Positions 1 to 7,396 of a DNA stretch of 7,396 bases are shown piece after piece. The notes under the pieces were generated by a model. The model worked only from the letters and a program-made list of their open reading frames with translations, did no database searches and was not told the DNA's origin. The stretch covers positions 1 to 7,396 of the forward strand of contig CAMLKV010000103.1 of assembly GCA_946480635.1 (NCBI GenBank). Reading direction: 5' to 3'. This DNA is from an uncultured Flavobacterium sp. (GTDB lineage: Bacteria > Bacteroidota > Bacteroidia > Flavobacteriales > Flavobacteriaceae). Numbering within the stretch: position 1 is the first letter of the stretch; each line of letters begins with the position of its first letter. The translations under genes were made by a program, and so were the position numbers.

Positions 1-20
1 CTTATATTTTCTTTTTCTAG

Positions 21-3000
21 TTATGTTTAATTATAAAAATTAAATTCATAAAAGGAGTAACCTCTGGAAGCGAATTCAAATTTATAATAGACAGTATTCA
101 ACGATTTGACGAACCAAGCATTGTCGAAATTAATTATGATGGCAGTGATTTTGACATCGAACAAGAAGGTAAGCTCGAGTATAATATTACTGCAAAAAAT
201 GACTTTAAGGCTGTTAAGGTTTATAAAGAAGATGAAGAAAATAAAACTTTATTAATCAATTTCTCTGAACCATTACAAAAAGGACAAGATTTTAAAGGGT
301 TAATTGACATACAAAATGCTCAGAACTTAAAATTCTCAACACAAGGAAATTTACTAAAAGTATATTTTGATAGCACACTAGCGCCAACAACAGAAGAAGT
401 TGTAGAAGTAACTCCTGCCGAAGAAGAACAAGTTACTGTTGCCGAACCAGCAGAAGCTACAGCTGTAGTTGATTCTGCGGCAGTTGCTGTGGATACAGCA
501 GTTGCAGTCGCAACTGTAGAGGCAGAACCAGCAGCAATTGAAGCCGAATATATTGAACCAGAAGAAGAAGCAACTCCTGTACAAACTATTACTGGAGAAG
601 TTTTAGTAGAAATCTTTCAGGGTATTGAGAGCGAATATGGAAACAAAATGCAAAAAGATTACAAAACTGCTTTTTCATTTGACCAAATTAAACCTAACAT
701 CAAATTCACAAAAAACGGAACCATTTTACCTAGTTCAAACAATTTAAAACTGAATTTTCAAACTGTAAATCTAAGTGCAGTAGATGTTAAAGTATACAAA
801 ATTTACAAAAACAACATTCTACAGTTTTTACAATACAATGAATTAAACGGAGCGCAAAATCTCAAAAAGGTTGCACAACCCGTTGCTAAGACAACCATAA
901 ACTTAAAAGAAAACAAACTTATTAAATTTAGCGAATGGAACACTTTTGCGTTAGATCTTTCTAAAATAATTACGCCAGATCCAGGAGCGATTTATCGAGT
1001 TGAGTTTTCATACAAGAAAAAGTATTCTTTATACAAATGTGACTCATCTGACTCTGGAGAAGAAACAGAAGAGGAAGAAGTAGATGAAAACGATGTAAAT
1101 TACAGTTACGACAATTACGACGACTATTACTATGATGATTATGAATGGAGAGAAAGTCAAGATCCTTGCTCATCATCATACTTCTATAATGCAAAAATAG
1201 CGACTAACATTCTTGCTTCTGACCTTGGAGTTATTGCCAAAAGAGGTGAAAACAAATCGTATGTATTCGCAGTAACAAACATTGTTACTACAGAACCTGT
1301 TTCAAATGCTAAAGTAGAATTGTACAGCTACCAACAACAAAAGCTAGAAACACAATCAACGGATAGTAATGGTTTAGCAAAATTCCAATTAAATAAATTC
1401 GCTTACTTCGCTATTGTAAGTCAAGGCGATCAATCTACTTATGTAAAACTGGATGACGGAAACTCTTTATCACTAAGCAACTTTGATGTTTCGGGTGAAA
1501 CTCTTCAAAAGGGATTAAAAGGATTCATTTATGGAGAAAGAGGTGTATGGCGTCCTGGTGATAATTTATATTTATCTTTCATTCTTAATGATGCTGCTAA
1601 CAAAATTCCTGCTTCACATCCAATAAAATTTAGATTGGCTGATCCTAATGGAAAAGTAGTTTATCAAACAGTTCAAAAATCAAACGAACTGAATCATTAT
1701 AGTTTTACCGTTCCAACAAATCAAGATGACCCAACAGGAAATTGGGAAGCAATGGTTAGTGTTGGTGGGGCAAAATTCTATAAGAGCATAAAAATTGAAA
1801 CCATAAAGCCAAATCGCCTGAAAATTAAAAATACTTTTCAGCGTACAATGCTTTCGGCTTCACAACCAAACACTAGTTCACTACAGGTAAATTGGTTACA
1901 TGGAGCTGTTGCGAAAAATTTGAGAGCAGAAATGCAAGCCAAATTCTCTCAACAAACAACAACTTTTAAAGGTTACGACAAATATGTTTTCGATGACTTA
2001 GTAAGACAATTTAGCACTGAGGAAATAAATGTTTTCTCTGGAAAAGTAGATGAAAACGGAAGAGCTTCTGTAAAAATTGATCCAAAGCTTTCTGGACAAG
2101 CACCAGGAATGCTAAAAGCCGCATTCATGACAAAAGTCTACGAAGAAGGTGGAGATTTTAGTGCCGATGTAATTTCGACAACCTATTCGCCATACAAAAC
2201 CTATGTCGGTTTAAAACTTCCTGCATTAACAAAATATGAAATGCTAGAAACCAGAGCCAACAACAAATTTGAAGTGGTTACTGTTGACGAAAACGGCCGA
2301 CCAAAACCTGTTAGAAATCTTGAAGTAAAAGTATTTAAAGTAGAATGGCGTTGGTGGTGGGATGCATCAAATGATAATTTATCAAATTACAATTCATCAG
2401 ACGCTACTACATCTTACAAAACATTCAGAATCGATACCGATGCTCAAGGAAAAGGAAGTTTCTCTTTTGCTTTACGTGACGAAGAATGGGGTCGTTATTT
2501 AATTCGTGTTGTAGACCCTAATAATGGACATGCAACTGCACAGACTGTAAATATTGATTGGCCAGCATGGTCAGGAAAAACAAGAAATACAGATGCATCA
2601 ACAGCAAACATGTTAGTTTTTTCAACAGATAAAAAGGAATATGCAGTAGGCGAAAAAGCACAAATTTCATTCCCTTCAAGTGAAGGCGGAAGAGCTTTAA
2701 TTTCTATCGAAAATGGTGCAAAAGTAGTTCAAACCATTTGGGCAAAAACCAAAAAAGGAGAAACAAAAGTTGACATCCCTATTACTGGAGAAATGGCGCC
2801 CAATGTATATTTCAACATTACATTGCTTCAGCCACATGCGAATACAAAAAACGACTCTCCTATACGTATGTATGGTGTAGTTCCTGTAGAAGTTGTTGAC
2901 AAAAGCACTATTCTTGAACCGCAACTTAGTATGCCAGAAGTTCTAAAACCTGAGCAAACAGTTAATGTAAAAGTAAGCGAGAAAACAGGTAGAGCAATGA

Positions 3001-5201
3001 CATATACTATTGCCGTTGTTGATGACGGATTATTAGACTTAACCCGTTTCAAAACTCCAAATGCTTGGGAAAGTTTTTATGTTCGTGAAGCGCTTGGTGT
3101 AAAAACTTGGGATATTTATGATGATGTGATAGGTGCTTATGGTGGAAAAGTGAATCAGATTTTCAGTATTGGTGGAGATCAAGATTTAGGTGGTGGAAAA
3201 GCTAAAAAAGCAAATCGCTTTAAACCTGTAGTGATTTATCTTGGCCCATTCAAATTGGAGAAAGGAGATACTAAAACACATCAAATAAAATTACCAAAAT
3301 ACATAGGTTCAGTTAGAACTATGGTTGTTGCAGCAAATGCTTCATCTAGCGCATACGGAAGTGTAGAAAAAACTACTCCTGTCCGTAGTCCATTAATGAC
3401 ATTAGCTTCTCTACCACGCAAAATTTCGCCTTCAGAAAAAGTGACAATTCCTGTAACTGTTTTTGCAATGGAAAACCATGTTAAAAATGTAACTGTACAA
3501 CTAAAAACAAGTCCTGGTTTAAGAGTAATAGGAAATGCTACTCAAAGTTTGACTTTTGACAAACCTGATGAAAAAATGGCTTATTTCAACCTTGAAGTTG
3601 GTGAAAAAACAGGAATAGGAAAAGTAACCGTAGTAGCGACATCAGGAAAAGAGAAGTCTTCTTATGATGTTGAAATCGACATGACCAATCCAAACCCTGT
3701 TACCAATACATTTACAGACATTGTTTTAGAGCCTGGAAGCACTAAAAAAATCAATTGGAAAACATTTGGAGTAGCTGGAAGTAATAAAGCCAGATTGGAG
3801 ATCTCTTCTATGCCTACAATTAATTTTAACGGAAGACTTCAATACCTTATTCAATATCCTCATGGATGTGTGGAACAAACTACTTCATCAGTGTTCCCGC
3901 AATTATTCATCAATGATATTGCTGATGTTGATGCAAGTCGCAAATCTTTAATCCAACAAAATATTGGGGCAGGCATTCAAAGGTTAGGAGGATTCCAATT
4001 AGCAAGCGGCGGATTATCATACTGGCAATGTGATGGAACTGCTGACGATTGGGGGACATCATACGCAGGACACTTTATGATGGAAGCTGAGAAAAAAGGA
4101 TATTTATTACCAATCAACTTTAAAACGAAATGGGTTTCTTATCAACAAAAAGAAGCTAAAAAATGGCGTTTTGAATCAAAATATGGTAATGACTTAGCGC
4201 AATCGTACAGATTATACACATTGGCTCTTGCTGGCTCTCCAGATTTATCATCAATGAACAGATTACGTGAAACAAAAGGTATTTCTAACGAAAGTAGATT
4301 AAGATTGGCTGCAACCTATGCACTTGCAGGGCAAAAACAAGCTGGAATGTCACTGTTACTAAAAAGCAACATTGATGGAACAGATTCAAGATACAACTAC
4401 TATTACTATGGTTCTAGCGATAGAAACAGAGCCATGGAATTAGAAACGCTAATCTTATTAGGGCAAAAACAAAAAGCTTTTAGCTCTGCAAATAAATTAG
4501 CAAAAAGCATGTCTTCAGATATGTGGATGAGTACTCAAACCACTTCATACTGTTTATATGCCATGTCAAAATTTGCAAAATTCAATGGTGGAAAAGGAAT
4601 TGATGTTCAATTTAGCAACGCAGGTAAAACATTTGCCGCAAAAACCAACAAATCTTTATTAGAACGTAATTTAGCAGTACAATCTGGGGCAAACGGAGTT
4701 ACTATCACAAACAACAAAAAGAATACTTTGTATGTTCGTGTACTTAACTCAGGTATTTTACCTGTTGGTAAAGAGCAAGTGGTTCAAAACGATGTAAATG
4801 CCAAAATCGTTTTCAAAAACAGAAAAGGTCAAGTGATAAACGTTTCTAAAATAAACCAAGGTACTGAGTTCATTGCCGAAGTAACCGTTAGAAATCTTAA
4901 AAACGAGCGTGTAGAAAACATAGCACTTTCACAGATATTACCGTCTGGTTTTGAAATTGTAAATACTCGTTTCACAGACTTTGGAGATGCAACAAATAAT
5001 GTTGCCGATTATATCGATATACGTGACGACAGAACTAATTTTTATTTCCCATTAGCATCTGGCGAAACAAGAACTTTCCGAATTTTGCTTAATGCTTCTT
5101 ACTTAGGAACGTATTATTTACCAGGCTTACAATGTGAAGCCATGTACGACAATACTTTCCTTGCAAGAACAAAAGGGCAATGGGTTCAAGTAGTAAAATA
5201 A
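21..5201 (+). CDS. Bacterial alpha-2-macroglobulin (thioester protease trap), 5'-incomplete
   Basis: Large protease-trapping protein of the bacterial A2M family (YfhM-like), expected to be anchored in the periplasm. Codon numbers here count from position 21. Visible in order: a beta-rich N-terminal segment (codons 5-119) with the family-like stretch SGSEFKFIIDSIQRF; an Ala/Val/Glu linker (120-191); a Cys-bracketed acidic loop (340-383); an MG2-type domain with GERGVWRPGD at about 505-514; a bait-region/BRD-type segment around 860-1000; an A2M/MG domain around 1068-1165; the thioester motif GCVEQ with Cys 1283 (3867-3869) heading the alpha-helical thioester domain; and a C-terminal macroglobulin domain up to a tandem TAA TAA stop (5199-5204). 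No ATG, GTG or TTG occurs in frame from 21 to 488, and an in-frame TAG lies at 18-20. The first candidate start (GTG 489) falls inside the linker, after clearly homologous protein, so the true N-terminus with its signal peptide or lipobox is missing. Full-length relatives should be longer by very roughly 150-250 residues. pbpC follows on the same strand. Confidence 0.93.
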   Translation, partial: LCLIIKIKFIKGVTSGSEFKFIIDSIQRFDEPSIVEINYDGSDFDIEQEGKLEYNITAKNDFKAVKVYKEDEENKTLLINFSEPLQKGQDFKGLIDIQNAQNLKFSTQGNLLKVYFDSTLAPTTEEVVEVTPAEEEQVTVAEPAEATAVVDSAAVAVDTAVAVATVEAEPAAIEAEYIEPEEEATPVQTITGEVLVEIFQGIESEYGNKMQKDYKTAFSFDQIKPNIKFTKNGTILPSSNNLKLNFQTVNLSAVDVKVYKIYKNNILQFLQYNELNGAQNLKKVAQPVAKTTINLKENKLIKFSEWNTFALDLSKIITPDPGAIYRVEFSYKKKYSLYKCDSSDSGEETEEEEVDENDVNYSYDNYDDYYYDDYEWRESQDPCSSSYFYNAKIATNILASDLGVIAKRGENKSYVFAVTNIVTTEPVSNAKVELYSYQQQKLETQSTDSNGLAKFQLNKFAYFAIVSQGDQSTYVKLDDGNSLSLSNFDVSGETLQKGLKGFIYGERGVWRPGDNLYLSFILNDAANKIPASHPIKFRLADPNGKVVYQTVQKSNELNHYSFTVPTNQDDPTGNWEAMVSVGGAKFYKSIKIETIKPNRLKIKNTFQRTMLSASQPNTSSLQVNWLHGAVAKNLRAEMQAKFSQQTTTFKGYDKYVFDDLVRQFSTEEINVFSGKVDENGRASVKIDPKLSGQAPGMLKAAFMTKVYEEGGDFSADVISTTYSPYKTYVGLKLPALTKYEMLETRANNKFEVVTVDENGRPKPVRNLEVKVFKVEWRWWWDASNDNLSNYNSSDATTSYKTFRIDTDAQGKGSFSFALRDEEWGRYLIRVVDPNNGHATAQTVNIDWPAWSGKTRNTDASTANMLVFSTDKKEYAVGEKAQISFPSSEGGRALISIENGAKVVQTIWAKTKKGETKVDIPITGEMAPNVYFNITLLQPHANTKNDSPIRMYGVVPVEVVDKSTILEPQLSMPEVLKPEQTVNVKVSEKTGRAMTYTIAVVDDGLLDLTRFKTPNAWESFYVREALGVKTWDIYDDVIGAYGGKVNQIFSIGGDQDLGGGKAKKANRFKPVVIYLGPFKLEKGDTKTHQIKLPKYIGSVRTMVVAANASSSAYGSVEKTTPVRSPLMTLASLPRKISPSEKVTIPVTVFAMENHVKNVTVQLKTSPGLRVIGNATQSLTFDKPDEKMAYFNLEVGEKTGIGKVTVVATSGKEKSSYDVEIDMTNPNPVTNTFTDIVLEPGSTKKINWKTFGVAGSNKARLEISSMPTINFNGRLQYLIQYPHGCVEQTTSSVFPQLFINDIADVDASRKSLIQQNIGAGIQRLGGFQLASGGLSYWQCDGTADDWGTSYAGHFMMEAEKKGYLLPINFKTKWVSYQQKEAKKWRFESKYGNDLAQSYRLYTLALAGSPDLSSMNRLRETKGISNESRLRLAATYALAGQKQAGMSLLLKSNIDGTDSRYNYYYYGSSDRNRAMELETLILLGQKQKAFSSANKLAKSMSSDMWMSTQTTSYCLYAMSKFAKFNGGKGIDVQFSNAGKTFAAKTNKSLLERNLAVQSGANGVTITNNKKNTLYVRVLNSGILPVGKEQVVQNDVNAKIVFKNRKGQVINVSKINQGTEFIAEVTVRNLKNERVENIALSQILPSGFEIVNTRFTDFGDATNNVADYIDIRDDRTNFYFPLASGETRTFRILLNASYLGTYYLPGLQCEAMYDNTFLARTKGQWVQVVK
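378..593 (+). repeat. Degenerate repeat-built Ala/Val/Glu/Pro linker inside the A2M gene
   Basis: About 72 codons (120-191 of the open frame) encode low-complexity protein rich in Ala, Val, Glu, Thr and Pro, with no aromatic residue except one Tyr near its end. It sits between the beta-strand-like LLKVYF and GEVLVEIFQGI, which as I recall are nearly adjacent in Flavobacterium relatives. The DNA shows in-register duplications: gcagttgc at 480-487 and 498-505 (18 bases apart) and gaaccagcag at 444-453 and 525-534 (81 bases apart), both multiples of three. This suggests growth by slippage or unequal recombination under selection to stay in frame. It is probably a flexible surface linker; no specific function can be read from it. 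Confidence 0.7.
1038..1169 (+). other. Cys-bracketed acidic/tyrosine-rich loop in A2M
   Basis: Codons 340 (Cys) to 383 (Cys) enclose 42 residues of which 26 are Asp, Glu or Tyr, including EETEEEE and DDYYYDDYE. The two cysteines could form a disulfide closing the loop in the periplasm. The loop lies shortly before the conserved NILASDLGVIAKRGENKSY strand. My recollection is that some Flavobacterium homologues also have an acidic loop here, so it may be lineage-typical. Metal (for example calcium) binding is a guess from composition only. Confidence 0.55.
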
Positions 5202-5210
5202 TAATATTTT

Positions 5211-5260
5211 GTAGCGAAACTTCAGGGAATACCAGTAATGGTATTTCCTGTCTTCGTTGC
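5211..5260 (+). promoter_or_regulatory. Extended RNA hairpin downstream of A2M, upstream of pbpC
   Basis: Arms 5223-5234 and 5239-5250 form 12 consecutive pairs, one of them G-U, around the tetraloop gtaa. A lower stem pairs 5211-5218 with 5253-5260 (8 pairs including two G-U), separated by a 4/2-nt internal loop. The three G-U pairs would be C-A mismatches on the opposite strand, so the fold favours the + strand transcript. No T-run follows the 3' arm, so it is not a textbook intrinsic terminator. An mRNA 3'-end stabiliser, processing site or attenuator between the two genes is possible, and so is a dispersed intergenic repeat. Confidence 0.55.
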
Positions 5261-5263
5261 AAT

Positions 5264-5285
5264 CTTTATAATTAAAATTATAAAG
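5264..5285. repeat. Perfect 10-bp AT-rich inverted repeat before pbpC
   Basis: CTTTATAATT (5264-5273) and AATTATAAAG (5276-5285) are exact reverse complements around a two-base AA spacer. The dyad begins four bases after the larger hairpin ends and lies 52 bases before the GTG start of pbpC. Such a tight symmetric site could be an operator for a dimeric regulator or, less likely because of the very short loop and lack of GC, a transcript hairpin. Chance is not negligible in DNA this AT-rich, but 10 perfect pairs is long. Confidence 0.45.
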
Positions 5286-5337
5286 GATTTACACTCAACC
5301 AGGGCTATTTAATACACTTTTCGAATTTTTGCCAACT

Positions 5338-7396
5338 GTGAAAGCAAAGTTTATATCATTACTCCATTCCATTCGGCTTTGGATACAAAACAACAAGAAA
5401 AAATCTGTTGCGATTTTTGTATTGCTTGTTGTTTACTATTTTTCATTACCTCGAACATTATTTAAAGAACCCTACTCAACTGTCATTGAAAGCGCAGAAG
5501 GAGAATTGCTAGGCGCAAAAATTGCTCGTGATGGTCAATGGCGTTTCCCTGCTCAGGACAGCGTTCCAGATAAATTCAAAAAATGCATTGTGTATTTTGA
5601 AGACGAACATTTTAAATATCATCCAGGTTTCAATCCCGCAGCAATGTATAATGCCTTTAAGCAAAACAGACAAGCAGGAAAAATTGTTCGTGGTGGAAGT
5701 ACATTAACACAACAAGTAATTCGTTTGTCTAGAAAAGGTCAAAAAAGAACCTATTTCGAAAAAATAATCGAGATAATTTTAGCCACTCGTTTAGAATTAA
5801 GACATTCAAAAAACACAATTTTAGAATTGTATGCTGCACACGCTCCTTTTGGAGGAAATGTAGTTGGTCTTGAAATGGCTTCTTGGCGTTATTTTGGTGT
5901 ACAATCGCATCAATTATCGTGGGCAGAAAGTGCTACTTTAGCAGTATTACCAAACGCTCCGAGTTTAATTTACCCAGGGAAAAACCAAGAGAAATTATTA
6001 CGAAAACGAAACAATTTACTTCTTAAACTAAAAAATGAAAACATTATAGACGAGCAAACGTATGAGCTTGCAATAGAAGAACCATTACCTCAAAAGCCTT
6101 ATGACTTACCACAAATAGCTCCACATTTATTACAAAGGGTGGCTAAAAATCAGGAAGGCACACGATTAAAAACAACGGTTAACATTGCACTGCAAAATCG
6201 AATTAATCAAATAGCACGATACTATTACAGTCAGTACAAACAAAACGAGATAAACAATCTTGCAATTTTAGTAATTGATATTCAAAACAGAAATATAGTT
6301 AGTTACGTAGGAAACTCTCCATCTGATGAAGACCATCAAAAAGATGTAGATATTATTGGTGCACCAAGAAGCACTGGAAGTATTTTAAAACCACTATTAT
6401 ACGCTGCAATGATTGATGAAGGAGAAATTTTGCCCAACACTTTAGTCCCTGATATTCCCACGCAAATTTCAGGATATACACCACAAAATTTCAACTTGAC
6501 TTTTGACGGTGCTGTTCCTGCTCATCGCGCTTTGGCTCGTTCGTTGAATATTCCTTCTGTTTTAATGCTGCAGAGTTATGGTGTAAACAAGTTTTATGAA
6601 GAGCTTCAAAAGTTTAAGCTTCGTGATATTTCAAAACAGCCAGATCACTATGGTTTATCGCTGATTTTAGGTGGTGCCGAAAGTAATCTTTGGGATTTAT
6701 GTCGTACGTATGCAGGTATGTCTTCTACTGTAAATTATTTTAATACCTCTAACGGAAAATATAGAACTAAAGAATTTTCAGAGCTTAATTATGACCATTC
6801 ATTCACTCAGGATTTTGGATCTAACAGTAATCAAAAGACAATTTTAGGTGCTGGCGCCATTTGGCAAACTTACAATGCTATGGAAGAAGTAAATCGCCCA
6901 GAAGGTGATGAAGCTTGGAAATTTTATGATAGTTCGCTTAAAATAGCTTGGAAAACAGGAACTAGCTTTGGTAATAGAGATGCTTGGGCCATTGGAACAA
7001 ATTCAAGATATGTGGTTGGTGTTTGGGTTGGAAATGCTTCGGGTGAAGGTAGACCATCGTTGACTGGTGTATCTAGTGCTGCTCCAATATTATTTGATGT
7101 TTTTAATTTACTACCAAGAACACATTGGTTCAAAAAACCTTCTTTAGATTTGGCTGAAGTTGATGTTTGCAAATTAAGCGGACATTTAGCACAAGAAGAT
7201 TGTCCTAAAACAAAACAATTTGTTCCATTAAAAGGAAAAGCGACATCGGTTTGTCCATATCACAAAACAGTTCACTTAGACCCAACAGGAAAATTCAGAG
7301 TGAATAGTAGTTGCGCTGATGTAGATAATATGATTACTAAAAAATGGTTCATACTACCTCCTGTTATGGAATGGTACTATAAAAACCAACATATAG
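5338..7396 (+). CDS. pbpC: Penicillin-binding protein 1C (bifunctional transglycosylase/transpeptidase), 3'-incomplete
   Basis: Inner-membrane class A-type PBP that polymerises and possibly cross-links peptidoglycan. 686 codons are in the window with no stop or frameshift. A short cytoplasmic basic N-terminus leads to one membrane segment (residues about 23-37, SVAIFVLLVVYYFSL). The GT51 transglycosylase domain shows FEDEHF with catalytic Glu88, RGGSTLTQQ (118-126) and APFGGN (169-174). The transpeptidase domain shows SILK (Ser348, Lys351), SLN (402-404) and KTGTS (539-543). Four cysteines (611, 622, 639, 659) lie in the segment after it. The C-terminal BiPBP_C-type domain expected in PBP1C (E. 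coli protein about 770 residues) would lie beyond the window. The start is GTG 5338: there is no in-frame ATG until 5644, inside the catalytic domain, and the frame is closed by TAA at 5281-5283. TTG 5329 is an alternative. No Shine-Dalgarno is visible, as usual in Bacteroidota. Encoded 136 bases after the A2M gene, its usual partner. Confidence 0.93.
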   Translation, partial: MKAKFISLLHSIRLWIQNNKKKSVAIFVLLVVYYFSLPRTLFKEPYSTVIESAEGELLGAKIARDGQWRFPAQDSVPDKFKKCIVYFEDEHFKYHPGFNPAAMYNAFKQNRQAGKIVRGGSTLTQQVIRLSRKGQKRTYFEKIIEIILATRLELRHSKNTILELYAAHAPFGGNVVGLEMASWRYFGVQSHQLSWAESATLAVLPNAPSLIYPGKNQEKLLRKRNNLLLKLKNENIIDEQTYELAIEEPLPQKPYDLPQIAPHLLQRVAKNQEGTRLKTTVNIALQNRINQIARYYYSQYKQNEINNLAILVIDIQNRNIVSYVGNSPSDEDHQKDVDIIGAPRSTGSILKPLLYAAMIDEGEILPNTLVPDIPTQISGYTPQNFNLTFDGAVPAHRALARSLNIPSVLMLQSYGVNKFYEELQKFKLRDISKQPDHYGLSLILGGAESNLWDLCRTYAGMSSTVNYFNTSNGKYRTKEFSELNYDHSFTQDFGSNSNQKTILGAGAIWQTYNAMEEVNRPEGDEAWKFYDSSLKIAWKTGTSFGNRDAWAIGTNSRYVVGVWVGNASGEGRPSLTGVSSAAPILFDVFNLLPRTHWFKKPSLDLAEVDVCKLSGHLAQEDCPKTKQFVPLKGKATSVCPYHKTVHLDPTGKFRVNSSCADVDNMITKKWFILPPVMEWYYKNQHI

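Noticed and set aside
51..62. AAAGGAG resembling a Shine-Dalgarno site
   Set aside because: No start codon in the A2M frame follows at a suitable distance, and the bases are read as coding (K-G-V) in the A2M frame; Bacteroidota rarely use such sites.
489..491. GTG as the start of the A2M protein
   Set aside because: It lies within the low-complexity linker, and clearly homologous protein continues upstream in the same frame to about position 33.
970..1194. Minus-strand open frame (likewise 378-584, 2697-2924, 2828-3052 and 6924-7172)
   Set aside because: All are antisense to well-supported coding sequence with odd composition (for example Phe/Cys-rich or Ser/His-rich) and no recognisable domain.
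5202..5211. Possible Bacteroidota -7 promoter element (TATTTTG)
   Set aside because: The spacing does not match TAnnTTTG and no -33 TTG lies at the right distance, so it is not supported as a promoter.
5223..5265. Hairpin as an intrinsic terminator
   Set aside because: No run of T follows the 3' arm; the next bases are mixed (tcttcgttgc), so it is listed as a structured regulatory candidate instead.
5522..5707. Small + strand open frame of 61 codons
   Set aside because: It overlaps the pbpC transglycosylase domain in another frame, where the pbpC motifs are intact.
1..7396. tRNA, rRNA, CRISPR array, insertion sequence or reverse-transcriptase/diversity element
   Set aside because: Nearly all of the window is explained by two long coding frames; no regular spaced repeats, transposase motifs or RNA gene signatures were seen.

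Overview
The window is AT-rich and carries two long genes on the + strand, both running off (or cut at) the ends. The protein sequences, the tandem TAA stop, the lack of Shine-Dalgarno sites and the codon preference suggest a Bacteroidota genome, most likely a Flavobacterium-like member of the Flavobacteriaceae. This assignment comes from recalled family resemblance, not from a search.

Layout: positions 1-20 hold nothing readable. Position 21 to 5201 is a 1726-codon open frame encoding most of a bacterial alpha-2-macroglobulin (A2M), a large periplasmic or lipoprotein protease trap with an intact CVEQ thioester motif. Its N-terminal part (signal/lipobox and first macroglobulin domains) is missing. 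Positions 5202-5337 are a 136-base intergenic stretch with two inverted repeats, one of them a 50-nt extended hairpin. Position 5338 to the window end encodes a penicillin-binding protein 1C (PbpC), starting at GTG, with transglycosylase and transpeptidase motifs intact and its C-terminal end outside the window.

How they work together: the pairing of bacterial A2M with PbpC is a long-known conserved arrangement. The usual proposal is that the trap captures proteases entering through a breached envelope while PBP1C helps rebuild peptidoglycan. The same-strand order and lack of a convincing promoter in the gap fit an operon, but the hairpins could modulate pbpC expression.

I do not see a new multi-gene system here. 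The points worth a second look are the broken or missing start of the A2M gene, a repeat-built Ala/Val/Glu linker inside it, a cysteine-bracketed acidic/tyrosine loop, and the structured intergenic RNA.
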